Below, piece after piece: positions 39,625 through 48,611 of a stretch of DNA of 64,000 nucleotides. The stretch is from contig JAKFUL010000003.1 in the NCBI GenBank assembly GCA_021732665.1, positions 1 through 64,000 on the forward strand, in the 5' to 3' direction. Made by a program: the position numbers and the translations under genes. Below the pieces are notes generated by a model. It searched no databases, had not been told where the DNA came from, and saw only the letters and a program-made list of their open reading frames with translations. This DNA comes from Acetobacteraceae bacterium. Lineage in GTDB: Bacteria; Pseudomonadota; Alphaproteobacteria; Acetobacterales; Acetobacteraceae. Each line of letters starts with the position of its first letter. Position 1 is the first letter of the stretch.

Positions 39625-40581
39625 ATGAAGCGCCGCTTGCTGCTCGCCACCGCGCTGGCCGTGCCCGCGCTGGCGCAATCGCCCTGGCCGGAGCGGCCTG
39701 TCCGCCTGGTCGTGCCCTTCGCCGGCGGCACCAGCACCGACATCATCGGCCGGCTGATCGCCCAGCAGCTTTCCGCCGGCCTGGGCGGGCACACGGTGGT
39801 GGTGGACAACCGGGCGGGGGCCGGCGGCACCATCGGCGCGCAGCATGTCGCGACCTCGGCGCCCGATGGCCATACCCTGCTGCTTGGCGTCATCGGCACG
39901 CATGCGGTGAACCCGCATCTCATGCCCAATCTGGGTTATGACCCGGCGCGCGACTTCACCCCGGTGATCGCCCATTCCAAGACCAAGATCCTGCTGGTGG
40001 TCAGGCCGCAGCTCGGGCCGCGCAGCATGGCGGAATTCGTGGCGCTGGCGCGGGGCCGCACGCTCTCCATCGGCTCGCCCGGCACCGGCACCACCGGCCA
40101 TCTGGCGCATGCGCTGCTGGGCGAGGCGGCGGGAATCGCCACCACCCATGTGCCCTATCGCGATGGTGGCCGGGCGCTGACCGACCTGTTGAGCGGCACG
40201 CTGGATGCCATGTTCTACCACACCCAGTTCGTCCGCCCGCATCTCGAGGCCGGCACCATCCTGGGCCTGGGCATCACCGGGCAGGAGCGCAGCATGCTGC
40301 TGCCGGCGATCGCGAGCTTCGCCGAACAGGGCCTGCCCGCGATCAATGTCGAGGGCTGGTGGGCGGTGTTCGGCCCGGCTGCCATGCCCGCGCCGATCGT
40401 GGCGCGGATGAACGGCGTGCTGAACGCGGCGCTTGTGCAGCCCGCCACCATCGCGGCGCTGGACCGGAGCGGAGTGGAGCCGATGGGCGGCAGCCCGGAG
40501 GATCTGGCGAATTTCCAAAGGGCCGAATTCGCCCGCTGGCGCGAGGTGGTGCGCCGCGCCAACATCACCGCCGACAGCTGA
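39625..40581 (+). CDS. Tripartite tricarboxylate (Bug/TctC) periplasmic binding protein
   Basis: Bug proteins bind carboxylates or other small solutes for TctAB transporters or signalling. The 318-residue product has a cleavable signal (MKRRLLLATALAVPALAQ), the family start WPERPVRLVVPFAGGTSTDI, RAGAGGTIGAQHVA, and the pocket blocks SIGSPGTGTTGHLAHALL and VPYRDGGRALTDLLSG. The start at 39625 follows GGGAGGATAACGCGCC. No TctA/TctB membrane genes are adjacent, as is common for these expanded families. Its ligand may be the substrate of the downstream amidohydrolase. Confidence 0.93.
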   Translation: MKRRLLLATALAVPALAQSPWPERPVRLVVPFAGGTSTDIIGRLIAQQLSAGLGGHTVVVDNRAGAGGTIGAQHVATSAPDGHTLLLGVIGTHAVNPHLMPNLGYDPARDFTPVIAHSKTKILLVVRPQLGPRSMAEFVALARGRTLSIGSPGTGTTGHLAHALLGEAAGIATTHVPYRDGGRALTDLLSGTLDAMFYHTQFVRPHLEAGTILGLGITGQERSMLLPAIASFAEQGLPAINVEGWWAVFGPAAMPAPIVARMNGVLNAALVQPATIAALDRSGVEPMGGSPEDLANFQRAEFARWREVVRRANITADS

Positions 40582-40618
40582 GCTTGCGCGGGGGCCGCGC
40601 GGGCGACAAGCTCCACCC

Positions 40619-42049
40619 ATGCGCACCCTGATCCGAAACGCCGCCTGGTCCGTCCTCTGGGATGGCCAGACCCATGCCTATGCCCATGGCCGTGACCTTC
40701 TGCTGGAGGATGGCCTGATCACCTCGATCACGCCGCATGCCGCGGCACCCTTCGATGGCGAGGTGATCGATGCCTCCGGCATGCTGGTGCTGCCGGGCCT
40801 CGTCAACATCCACGCCCATCCCACCACCGAGCCTGGCATGCGCGGCGTGCGCGAGGATCATGGCGTGCCCGAGCAGCAGATGACCGGGCTGTTCGAGCGC
40901 AGCCAGGCCTATGCGCTGGACGAGGCGGGGCGGGAGGCGGCGATGCGCCTCGCCTATGCCGAGCTGATGGCGGCGGGGGTGACCTCGCTGGTCGATCTCA
41001 CCGCCCCGTTTCCGGCCTGGATGCGGGTGATGCGCGACAGCGGCTTGCGGGTCTGGGCCGGCCCGGGCTTCGCCTCGGCGCGTTGGGGCATGACATCGCC
41101 GCAGAATGTGACCTGGACATGGGATTCCCAGGCCGGCCGGCGTGGCTTCACCGCCGCCCAGGCGCTGATGGATGAGGCGGAGGCCGATCCCAGCGGAAAA
41201 CTCTCGGCCATCGTCTTCCCGGCGCAGATCGACACGGTGGAGGAGGAACTGCTTCGCGAGGCGGCGGCGCTGGCGAAGGATACCGGCCGGCCCTTCACCA
41301 TCCACATCGCCCAGGCGGTGGTGGAGGTGCGGGAAATCATCCGCCGGCACAATCGCACGCCCATCCAGTGGGCGGCCGATATCGGGTTGCTGTCCCCCAC
41401 CACCGTGCTGGGGCATTGCATCTTTCTCGATGAACACCCCTCCATCGCCTGGCATTCGCGCAGCGATCTGGGGCTGCTGGCCGAACACGGCGTGGCCGTG
41501 GCGCATTGCCCGACGCCTTTCGCCCGCTATGGCGAACATCTGAAGGATTTCGGCGCCTATCGCGCGCGCGGCGTGCGGATGGGCATGGGCACGGATTGCG
41601 CGCCGCACAACATCATCGAGGAGATGCGTCTCGCCATCATCCTGGCCCGCAACAGCCGGCGTGACCTGGCGGCGGCGAACACCGCCATGGTCTTCCATGC
41701 CGCGACGGCCGGTGGCGCCGATGCGCTGGGGCGGCCCGATCTCGGGCGCCTCGCACCCGGCATGGCGGCCGACCTCGTTCTGGTGGATTGCGCCCACCCC
41801 ATGATGATGCCGGCGCGCGACCCGCTGCGCAGCCTGGTCCACCACGCCGCCGAGCGCGCGGTGAAGCGGGTCATCGTGGGGGGTGACACGGTGTTCTCCA
41901 ACGGCCGGCCGACGCGGCTTGATGTGGGCTCGGCCGCCGGGATTCTCATGGAATCCCAGGCCCGCGCGCTGCGCGATGCCAAGGGGCGCGATTATCTCGG
42001 GCGCGATGGCGACACCATCACGCCGCTCAGCCTGGGGTGGATGGCGTGA
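40619..42049 (+). CDS. Amidohydrolase (chlorohydrolase/deaminase-like)
   Basis: The 476-residue metal-dependent hydrolase has the amidohydrolase motifs LVNIHAHPTTEP, FTIHIAQAVVEV, VLGHCIFLDEHPS, HCPTPFARYG and MGTDCAPHNII, matching metal ligands His-x-His, His, and Asp of the TrzN/AtzA/guanine-deaminase-like subgroup. Likely substrates are ureides, pterins, triazines or related N-heterocycles; which one cannot be told. The preceding binding protein and the GTGA-coupled DUF1028 gene suggest a catabolic cassette. ATG 40619 is used. Confidence 0.87.
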   Translation: MRTLIRNAAWSVLWDGQTHAYAHGRDLLLEDGLITSITPHAAAPFDGEVIDASGMLVLPGLVNIHAHPTTEPGMRGVREDHGVPEQQMTGLFERSQAYALDEAGREAAMRLAYAELMAAGVTSLVDLTAPFPAWMRVMRDSGLRVWAGPGFASARWGMTSPQNVTWTWDSQAGRRGFTAAQALMDEAEADPSGKLSAIVFPAQIDTVEEELLREAAALAKDTGRPFTIHIAQAVVEVREIIRRHNRTPIQWAADIGLLSPTTVLGHCIFLDEHPSIAWHSRSDLGLLAEHGVAVAHCPTPFARYGEHLKDFGAYRARGVRMGMGTDCAPHNIIEEMRLAIILARNSRRDLAAANTAMVFHAATAGGADALGRPDLGRLAPGMAADLVLVDCAHPMMMPARDPLRSLVHHAAERAVKRVIVGGDTVFSNGRPTRLDVGSAAGILMESQARALRDAKGRDYLGRDGDTITPLSLGWMA

Positions 42050-42699
42050 CGTTTTCGGTCCTCGGCCATTGCCCGGTGACCGGGCAGTTCGGCGTGGCGA
42101 CCACGACCTCGGGCTTTGGCGTGGGGGCGCGGGTGCCCTGGGCGCGGGCGGGCCTCGGCGCGGTGGCCACGCAACACCGCACCGATCCGCGGCTGGGGCC
42201 CAGGGGGATGGCGCTGCTGGCGTCGGGCTGCCCGGCGGCCGAGACGGTGGCGGCGCTGGCGGCGTCCACGCCGGACCACAAGTGGCGGCAGTTCGGTGTG
42301 ATGGACCGGCGGGGGGAGACGGCGTTCTTCCATGGCGCGCTGGTCAAGCCGCGTTCGGGCGCGGTGCAGGGGCCGGGCGTGCTGGCGCTGGGCAATATCC
42401 TGGCCAATGACGATGTGCTGCCGGCCATCGCCGCCGCATTTTCCGCACGCCCCGATGACGCGCTGGCCGAACGCCTGATCGCGGCGCTGGAGGCAGGCGA
42501 GGCGGCGGGGGGCGAGCATGGCGCCATCGCCTCGGCCGCGCTGTTGGTGGTGGAGCGGGAGGATTTTCCCCTCGTCGATATCCGGGTGGACCGGCATGCG
42601 GCGCCGCTGGCCGAGCTGCGCGCGCTCTGGGCCGAATACGCGCCGCAAAGCGCCTTGTACGTGGCGCGGGCCGTCGATCCGGACAGCTGCGGGCCCTGA
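42046..42699 (+). CDS. DUF1028 family protein (putative Ntn-hydrolase)
   Basis: The 217-residue product starts MTFSVLGHCPVTGQFGVATTTSGFGVGARVPWARAG, the conserved opening of DUF1028, and contains LGPRGMALLASG and ALGNILANDDVL. The fold is Ntn-hydrolase-like, and members occur beside amidohydrolases and peptide uptake genes; function is not established. The GTG at 42046 overlaps the amidohydrolase stop (GTGA), fixing the start and implying coupling. Confidence 0.87.
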   Translation: MTFSVLGHCPVTGQFGVATTTSGFGVGARVPWARAGLGAVATQHRTDPRLGPRGMALLASGCPAAETVAALAASTPDHKWRQFGVMDRRGETAFFHGALVKPRSGAVQGPGVLALGNILANDDVLPAIAAAFSARPDDALAERLIAALEAGEAAGGEHGAIASAALLVVEREDFPLVDIRVDRHAAPLAELRALWAEYAPQSALYVARAVDPDSCGP

Positions 42700-42706
42700 G
42701 GCCGGG

Positions 42707-44125
42707 CTATAGCAGGCTGGGTTGCGCGCTGGCGGGCTTTGGTTTGTCCGCGCGGGCCGCCACTTCGCCATCGGCGAAGACCAGCGTCAGCGCGGCGCCC
42801 GGCTTGACCTGCGCCGCCCTTCCCAGCGCCTTCCCCCCCGGCCCCTGCACCAGGGCGAAGCCGCGTTCCAGCACGGCGCGGTAGGAGACACTTTCCAGCC
42901 GTGCGGAGAGCCCCGCCAGGGCGCCCCGCCGCTCCCGCAACAACCCCAGCACGGGCACCGCGGAAAAGCGCGGCATTTCGGCCTGGGCGCGGCGGCGGGC
43001 CTGGCTGGCGGCCCAGGCGGAATCCAGCCTGGTGCGGAGCAGCACCAGCGCGGCGCGGCGGGCGGCAAGGCCCTCGCGCGGATGCGGCAGATGCAGGCGC
43101 AGAAGCGCCGTGCGGCGCTGCGCCACCACCCCCGGCAGGGCCTGGCGCAGCCGCAATGCGCGGTCCTCCAGCCGCTGGCGCAGGGCGCCCAGAAGCTCGG
43201 GCATGGCGGGCAGGCCGCGTTCAGCGCGGGCAAGGCTCCCGTGCGCGCGCTCCAGGATCGCGCGCATGGATTGGTGCAGCCGGCCCTGGCGTTGCGCCAG
43301 ATCGGCCAGCAGGTCGACCCGCGCCGGCACCGCCATCTCGGCCGCCGCGGTGGGCGTGGGGGCGCGGCGGTCGGAGGCGAAATCGATCAGTGTCGTGTCC
43401 GTCTCATGCCCCACGGCCGAGATCAGCGGGATGGGCGAGGCCGCGGCGGCGCGCACCACCGCCTCGTCATTGAAGGCCATCAGATCTTCCAGGCTGCCGC
43501 CGCCGCGCGCCACGATCAGCACATCGGGGCGCAGATGGCTGGGAAGCGCGCCCATCGCGGTGATGGCATCGGCGATTTTCTGCGCGGCACCCTGGCCCTG
43601 GACAGGCACGGGCCAGAGCAGGATGGGGCGGGGAAATCGGCGTGCGATGGTGGTGCGGATATCCTGCAACACCGCGCCCTGTTCGGAGGTGATGACGCCG
43701 ATCCGCACGGGGATGAGGGGGAAGGCGCGTTTGCGTTCGGGCGCGAATAGCCCCTCGCCCAGCAGTTTCAGGCGGAGTTTCTCGATCGCCGCCAGCAGCG
43801 CACCTTCGCCGGCGAATTCCAGCTTTTCGATCACCATCTGGTATTTGCTGCGGTCGGCATAGGTGTCGATCCGGCCGGTGGCGATCACCTCCAGCCCGTT
43901 TTCCGGGGCGAGGCCCAGCCCGCGCACGGCCATCTTCCACACAACCGCCTCCAGCTTGGCGTCGGCATCCTTCAGCGAGAGGTAGATGTGGCCGGAGGGG
44001 TAGCGCTTGCATTCCGTGATCTCGCCGCGCACGCGGATCTGGCCGAAGGCCTCGCGCAGCACGCCGCGGATGGCGCCGGACAGCTCGCCCACCTTGTATT
44101 CCGGCACGTTGGTCACGGTGTCCAT
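42707..44125 (-). CDS. xseA: Exodeoxyribonuclease VII large subunit
   Basis: XseA with XseB degrades single-stranded DNA. The 472-residue product has the OB-fold N-terminus (IRVRGEITECKRYPSGHIYLSLKD), the catalytic domain with RIGVITSEQGAVLQDI, VQGQGAAQKIADAI, the DVLIVARGGGSLEDL motif, SAVGHETDTTLIDFASDRRAPTPTAAAE, and a long coiled coil before the C-terminal GFALVQGPGGKAL. The ATG at 44125 precedes VPEYKVGELS, the family start. Divergent from purD with 48 bases between. No xseB is in the window. Confidence 0.96.
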   Translation of the reverse strand: MDTVTNVPEYKVGELSGAIRGVLREAFGQIRVRGEITECKRYPSGHIYLSLKDADAKLEAVVWKMAVRGLGLAPENGLEVIATGRIDTYADRSKYQMVIEKLEFAGEGALLAAIEKLRLKLLGEGLFAPERKRAFPLIPVRIGVITSEQGAVLQDIRTTIARRFPRPILLWPVPVQGQGAAQKIADAITAMGALPSHLRPDVLIVARGGGSLEDLMAFNDEAVVRAAAASPIPLISAVGHETDTTLIDFASDRRAPTPTAAAEMAVPARVDLLADLAQRQGRLHQSMRAILERAHGSLARAERGLPAMPELLGALRQRLEDRALRLRQALPGVVAQRRTALLRLHLPHPREGLAARRAALVLLRTRLDSAWAASQARRRAQAEMPRFSAVPVLGLLRERRGALAGLSARLESVSYRAVLERGFALVQGPGGKALGRAAQVKPGAALTLVFADGEVAARADKPKPASAQPSLL

Positions 44126-44173
44126 GGCCTGAGTGTATGCTAAGCGGCGGCGCTCTGCATGGGGGCAAGGGCT

Positions 44174-45427
44174 ATGAAGGTGCTGGTGGTGGGCGGCGGC
44201 GGGCGCGAGCATGCGCTGTGCTGGAAACTGGCGCAGTCGCCGCTGCTGGAAAAGCTGTGGTGCGCGCCGGGCAATGCCGGCATCGCGTCGGTCGCCGAAT
44301 GCGTGGGCGTGGCGGCCGAGGATGTTTCCGGTGTTGTCGCCTTCGCCCGTGAGCAGGCGGTGGATCTGGTGGTGGTGGGGCCGGAAGCGCCGCTGACCCT
44401 GGGCCTGGCCGATGCCTGCCGGGCGGCGGGGATCGCCTGTTTCGGCCCCTCGGCCGAGGCAGCGAGGCTGGAAGGCAGCAAGAGCTTTTGCAAGCAGGTG
44501 GCCGATGCGGTGGGCGCCCCAACGGCGGCCTGGGCCGAATTCGACGAGCCCGCCGCCGCGCGGGAATATCTGCGTCGCGTCGGCGCGCCCATCGTGCTGA
44601 AGGCCGATGGTCTCGCCGCCGGCAAGGGCGTGGTCGTGGCCGCCACGATGGCCGAGGCCGAGCAGGCGCTCACGGACATCATGGAACAGCGCGTCCATGG
44701 CGCCGCCGGCGCGCGGCTGGTGATCGAGGAATGCCTGATGGGGGAGGAGGTGAGCCTCTTCGCGCTGTGCGACGGGCGGACCGCCCTGCCGCTGGCCGCC
44801 GCGCGCGACCACAAGCGCGCCTTCGATGGCGACCAGGGGCCGAACACCGGCGGCATGGGCGCCTATTCCCCCACCGCCGCCCTTACCCCCGGGCTACAGG
44901 CCGAGGTGATGAACAGCATCATCCAGCCCTGCCTGAATGAAATGGCGCGCCGCGGCACGCCCTTCACCGGGGTGCTCTTCGCCGGGTTGATGCTGACCGC
45001 TTCGGGGCCGAAGCTGATCGAGTTCAACGTCCGCTTCGGCGATCCGGAATGCCAGGCGCTGATGCTGCGGCTGGAATCGGACCTGCTGCCGCTGCTGCGC
45101 GATGCCGCGCTGGGCCAGCTGGCCAGCCACACGCCGCGCTGGCGCGATGACGCGGCCATCGTGGTGGTGATGGCCACAACAGGCTATCCCGGCGCCTATG
45201 CCAACGGCTCCGAAATTCGCGGGATGGATGGCTTGCGCGACGTCACCGTCTTTCACGCCGGCACCCGCATGGTGGAAGGCCGGCTGACGGCGCAGGGCGG
45301 CCGGGTGCTGGGCATAGGCGCCACCGGCGCGACCCTGGCCGAGGCTCGCGCCAAGGCCCGCACGGCCATCGCGCGCATCGACTGGCCGGAGGGCTTTTGC
45401 CGCTCCGATATCGGCGCTGCGGGTTAG
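44174..45427 (+). CDS. purD: Phosphoribosylamine-glycine ligase
   Basis: PurD joins glycine to phosphoribosylamine in de novo purine synthesis. The 417-residue product begins MKVLVVGGGGREHALCWKLAQS. It has the ATP-grasp features ADGLAAGKGVVVA, the GGMGAYSP motif, and FNVRFGDPECQALMLRL. The ATG at 44174, after AAGGGCT, is chosen over ATG 44159 because homology starts with KVLVVG. Its TAG overlaps the TAA of convergent puuD. Confidence 0.96.
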   Translation: MKVLVVGGGGREHALCWKLAQSPLLEKLWCAPGNAGIASVAECVGVAAEDVSGVVAFAREQAVDLVVVGPEAPLTLGLADACRAAGIACFGPSAEAARLEGSKSFCKQVADAVGAPTAAWAEFDEPAAAREYLRRVGAPIVLKADGLAAGKGVVVAATMAEAEQALTDIMEQRVHGAAGARLVIEECLMGEEVSLFALCDGRTALPLAAARDHKRAFDGDQGPNTGGMGAYSPTAALTPGLQAEVMNSIIQPCLNEMARRGTPFTGVLFAGLMLTASGPKLIEFNVRFGDPECQALMLRLESDLLPLLRDAALGQLASHTPRWRDDAAIVVVMATTGYPGAYANGSEIRGMDGLRDVTVFHAGTRMVEGRLTAQGGRVLGIGATGATLAEARAKARTAIARIDWPEGFCRSDIGAAG

Positions 45428-46608
45428 TCGCGCCGCGCCCCCCCGGCCACCCAGGCCAGAAGCTGGGCACGCTCCGCGGCCGTGATGCCGGTGGAGTTGT
45501 TCGGCGGCATCGCCTCGGTGCGGACCTGCGCCGCCCAGGACTGGGCCTGGCGCTGGATGCGCGCCGGGGTATGCAGTTGCACACCCTTGGGGGCCGCGGC
45601 GAAGGCCGGGTTGGTGGGGCGGGGCTGATGGCATTCCACGCAGCGCGCCTGCATGATGGCGTCCACCGCAGCGAAACGCGGCGCCTCGCCATGCACGGCC
45701 GGCGGCTTGGGCGGCGCGATGCCCACCGCCACCACCGCCACCACCACGGCACCGGCCAGCCACATGTCCCACAACGTGATGCCCTGGTGCCGCAGATTGA
45801 AGAATTGCCGCACCAGCGCCCCGGCCAGCGCCATGGCCACCAGCAGCAGCCAGGCCTTCGGGTGCTGCCAGAACATCGGGTAGTGCGGGCTGATCATCAG
45901 GAAGATGATGGGCAGGGTGACGTAGTTGTTGTGCACGCTGCGCTGCTTGCCCCAGCCGCCCCATTTCGGGTCGATGGGCGTGCCGGCGGCCACGGCGGCC
46001 ACCATCTTCTTCTGGCCGGGGATGATCACCATCAGCACATTGGCGGCCATGATGGTGCCGATCATGGCGCCGACCTGAAGATAGGCGCCGCGGCCGGAAA
46101 ACACCGAGGTGGCGATGTAGGACGACACCGCCAGAAAGATGATTCCGATGATCGCCATGGCCTGGCCGTCATCGCCGATCCGGCTCCGGCAGAGCAGATC
46201 ATACATCACCCAGGCCGCGACCAGCATGGCGGTGGAAATGCCGATCGCCTCCCAGGGCGTGAGGTCGGCGACCTCCGGGTCGATCAGATAGGTGCTGGCC
46301 TGGAACCAATACATCAGGACGAAGAGCGCGAAGCCGCTCATCCAGGTCCAATATGCCTCCCATTTCGACCAGTGCAGCTTTTCGGGCAGCTTCTCCGGGC
46401 CGGCGATGAATTTCTGCTTGTGGTAGAAGCCGCCGCCATGCACGGCCCATTGCTCGCCACGGATCAGCGGGTTGCCATCCTTGGCCGGCTTGAGCGACTG
46501 ATCGAGGCCCATGAAGTAGAAACTGGCGCCAATCCACGCCATGCCGGAAATCAAATGCAGCCAGCGCAGCAGCAGATTGGCCCATTCGGCCAGATAAGTC
46601 GTGTCCAT
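45424..46608 (-). CDS. puuD: Membrane urate oxidase with cytochrome c domain (PuuD-type urate hydroxylase)
   Basis: PuuD-type enzymes oxidise urate to 5-hydroxyisourate in the membrane, passing electrons through a C-terminal haem domain rather than O2. The 394-residue product has about eight transmembrane helices (LRWLHLISGMAWIGASFYFM, SGFALFVLMYWFQAS and others) of the urate-oxidase N domain, and a soluble c-type haem site CVECH (323-327) with Met367 in EAMPPN as distal ligand. The ATG at 46608 shares its A with the hiuH stop (TGATG). A TTG one codon earlier is possible. Confidence 0.92.
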   Translation of the reverse strand: MDTTYLAEWANLLLRWLHLISGMAWIGASFYFMGLDQSLKPAKDGNPLIRGEQWAVHGGGFYHKQKFIAGPEKLPEKLHWSKWEAYWTWMSGFALFVLMYWFQASTYLIDPEVADLTPWEAIGISTAMLVAAWVMYDLLCRSRIGDDGQAMAIIGIIFLAVSSYIATSVFSGRGAYLQVGAMIGTIMAANVLMVIIPGQKKMVAAVAAGTPIDPKWGGWGKQRSVHNNYVTLPIIFLMISPHYPMFWQHPKAWLLLVAMALAGALVRQFFNLRHQGITLWDMWLAGAVVVAVVAVGIAPPKPPAVHGEAPRFAAVDAIMQARCVECHQPRPTNPAFAAAPKGVQLHTPARIQRQAQSWAAQVRTEAMPPNNSTGITAAERAQLLAWVAGGARRD

Positions 46609-46961
46609 CAACTGCCCCTGTAGGTGGTATAGCCATAGGGCGAAACCAGCAGCGGCACGTGGTAATGCGCCGTCACATCCGAAATACTGAAACGCAGGCA
46701 GACTTCGTCGATGAAGGCCGGGTCGGCCAGCTTGAAACCGGCGGCACGAAAGTAATCGCCGATGCCGTAGAGCATTTCGTAACGCCCGACACGCAATTCA
46801 TCCTGCGCCAACAACCAATCCTCGGTGCGGCCATCCGCATTGGTCACACCCCGGCGCAATTCCTCCCGCCGACCATCCGCATGCAGCCGGAACAACGCAA
46901 AAGCGATACCCTGCCCGGGCCGCCCCTGCGCCGTGTCCAGAATATGCATCGACAAACCCAT
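46608..46961 (-). CDS. hiuH: 5-hydroxyisourate hydrolase
   Basis: HIUase opens 5-hydroxyisourate to OHCU, the step after urate oxidation. The 117-residue product has the transthyretin-like fold with MGLSMHILDTAQGRPGQGI at the start, VTNADGRTEDWLL, and the diagnostic C-terminal YRGS. The start at 46961 gives the family N-terminus and length; a Met five codons upstream (46976) is possible. One-base overlap with puuD makes a urate unit. The OHCU decarboxylase gene is not in the window. Confidence 0.95.
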   Translation of the reverse strand: MGLSMHILDTAQGRPGQGIAFALFRLHADGRREELRRGVTNADGRTEDWLLAQDELRVGRYEMLYGIGDYFRAAGFKLADPAFIDEVCLRFSISDVTAHYHVPLLVSPYGYTTYRGS

Positions 46962-47070
46962 CAGCCCCGCCCCCATCTCGCACCGCACAATCCCAGCAAT
47001 CGCCATGCCATCGCAAGCCTTGATCCGGCAAGTGCGGGGGCTTACAGGCTGGTGGGAGCGGTGGCGCAAG

Positions 47071-47283
47071 CTGCCCGCCAGGGGCTCTGCCCCCGGCACC
47101 CCCGCAAAGGGCCGAAAGGCCCTTTGATCCCGGGAGTTTATCGGGGGGTGAGGAGGGGGCCGGTCGCACCCGTAACGCAGGCCCTCGCGCGAGGCCCCCT
47201 CCTCACCCCCCGATCTACTGGGTTGCAAGGGCCTTTCGGCCTTTGCTGGGGGGTGTCGGGGGGCAAAGCCCCCTGACGGGCAG
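47071..47283. repeat. Long palindromic intergenic repeat, copy 2 (with nested inverted repeat)
   Basis: The gap between hiuH and the allantoate gene (46962-47342) contains arms 47071-47122 and about 47229-47283 that are imperfect reverse complements. The right core 47248-47281 is identical over 34 bases to 9675-9708. Between the arms lies an independent perfect 22-base inverted repeat (47140-47161/47193-47214). No gene is seen in the gap. Confidence 0.75.
47140..47214. repeat. Perfect 22-base inverted repeat
   Basis: The arm ATCGGGGGGTGAGGAGGGGG plus CC at 47140-47161 is repeated as exact reverse complement at 47193-47214, separated by 31 bases. It lies in the loop of the larger palindrome and would form a very stable hairpin in RNA from either strand. 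Confidence 0.85.
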
Positions 47284-47342
47284 CGCGCACCACCCCTCCA
47301 CCGGCCCGCAAGGCCGTCGCACTGGCAGGAGCAAGGACTGAG

Positions 47343-48611
47343 ATGGCTGACGTGGTGGCGCCCAACCTGGTGGCGGCGGTGAGTGAGCTCCGGCAGTGGG
47401 AGCGTCTGATGGAGATGGCCAAGCTGGGTGCCATTCCGGGCGACGGCGTGAACCGCGCCTGCCTGACGCCGTTGGACCGCCAGGCGCGCCGCATGTTCAT
47501 TGCCTGGGGCGAGGCGCTGGGGCTGACTGCCAGCGTGGACCGCCTGGGCAATCTGTTTCTGCGACATGAGGGCAGTGAGGCTGGTCTGGCGCCTGTCCTG
47601 ACCGGCAGCCACATGGACAGCCAGCCCAAGGGTGGCCGTTTCGACGGCATTTACGGCGTGATCGCCGGGCTGGAGGCGGTGCAGGCGCTGCGCGAGGCCG
47701 GGGTGGCCACGCGGCGCCCGATCGAGGTCGTGGCCTGGACGAATGAGGAAGGCGGCCGTTTCGCCCCGGGCTGCATGGGTTCCATGGCCTATGCCGGCTT
47801 TGCCCCGCCCGGGACCTGGGATGCCATCGAGGACACCCAGGCCGTGCGTTTCGGCGATGCCCTGGCCGAGCATCTGGCCGAGGAGGCCGACATCGCCCGC
47901 CGCCCCTTGGGCGTGGTGGAGGGGCCAGCGCCGCATGCCTATGTCGAGGCGCATATCGAGCAGGGGCCGATCCTGGAGGGCCGCGACCTCGATATCGGCG
48001 TGGTCACGGGCATCCAGGGCAGCCGCTGGTTCAGCGTGGAGATCCATGGCCGTTCAGACCATGCCGGCACCACGCCGGTCTCGATGCGCCAGGATGCGAT
48101 GCAGGACGCGATCCGCGCCATCACCGCGCTGAATGCCCTGATGCGCGACCCCTCGGATGTGCTGCGCTTCACCGTCGCGCGGATGGAGGTCTTCCCCAAC
48201 AGCTCCAATTCCGTGGCCGATCTGGTGCGGTTCTCGATCGATTTCCGTCACCCCGACCGGGCTGTGGTGCTGGCCCGCGGCAATGCGATCGAGGGCGTGA
48301 TCCAGTCCGCCCTGCTGCATTGCACGGCGGTGGTGCATGAGCGTTTCACCGCCATGCCCACGCAGTTCCAGCCGCTGGTGCCCGATGCGGTGGAACGCGC
48401 GGCCCGCGCCCAGGGGCTGGCCTCGCTGCGCATGCCCTCCGGCGCGTTTCACGACGCGCAGTTCATGGTGCCGCTTTGCCCGACCGGCATGATCTTCGTG
48501 CCGTGTCGCGACGGCATCTCGCACAACCCGGCGGAGTATTCGGCGCCGGACCAGCTGGCCGCGGGCACAAGGGTGCTGGCGCAGGTGCTGGCGGAGTTGG
48601 CGAACAGCTAG
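47343..48611 (+). CDS. Allantoate/N-carbamoyl amidohydrolase (M20/hydantoinase-carbamoylase family)
   Basis: The 422-residue zinc-dependent hydrolase has VLTGSHMDSQPKGGRFDG, WTNEEGGRFAPGCMGS, HIEQGPILE and the late GISHNPAEYSAP, matching the AllC/HyuC branch of M20 enzymes. It removes carbamoyl or ureido groups, releasing NH3 and CO2. Beside puuD and hiuH the most likely substrate is allantoate. The ATG at 47343 follows GGAGCAAGGACTGAG. Divergent from hiuH across the palindromic repeat; its TAG overlaps the TAG of convergent yjbF-like gene. Confidence 0.9.
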   Translation: MADVVAPNLVAAVSELRQWERLMEMAKLGAIPGDGVNRACLTPLDRQARRMFIAWGEALGLTASVDRLGNLFLRHEGSEAGLAPVLTGSHMDSQPKGGRFDGIYGVIAGLEAVQALREAGVATRRPIEVVAWTNEEGGRFAPGCMGSMAYAGFAPPGTWDAIEDTQAVRFGDALAEHLAEEADIARRPLGVVEGPAPHAYVEAHIEQGPILEGRDLDIGVVTGIQGSRWFSVEIHGRSDHAGTTPVSMRQDAMQDAIRAITALNALMRDPSDVLRFTVARMEVFPNSSNSVADLVRFSIDFRHPDRAVVLARGNAIEGVIQSALLHCTAVVHERFTAMPTQFQPLVPDAVERAARAQGLASLRMPSGAFHDAQFMVPLCPTGMIFVPCRDGISHNPAEYSAPDQLAAGTRVLAQVLAELANS

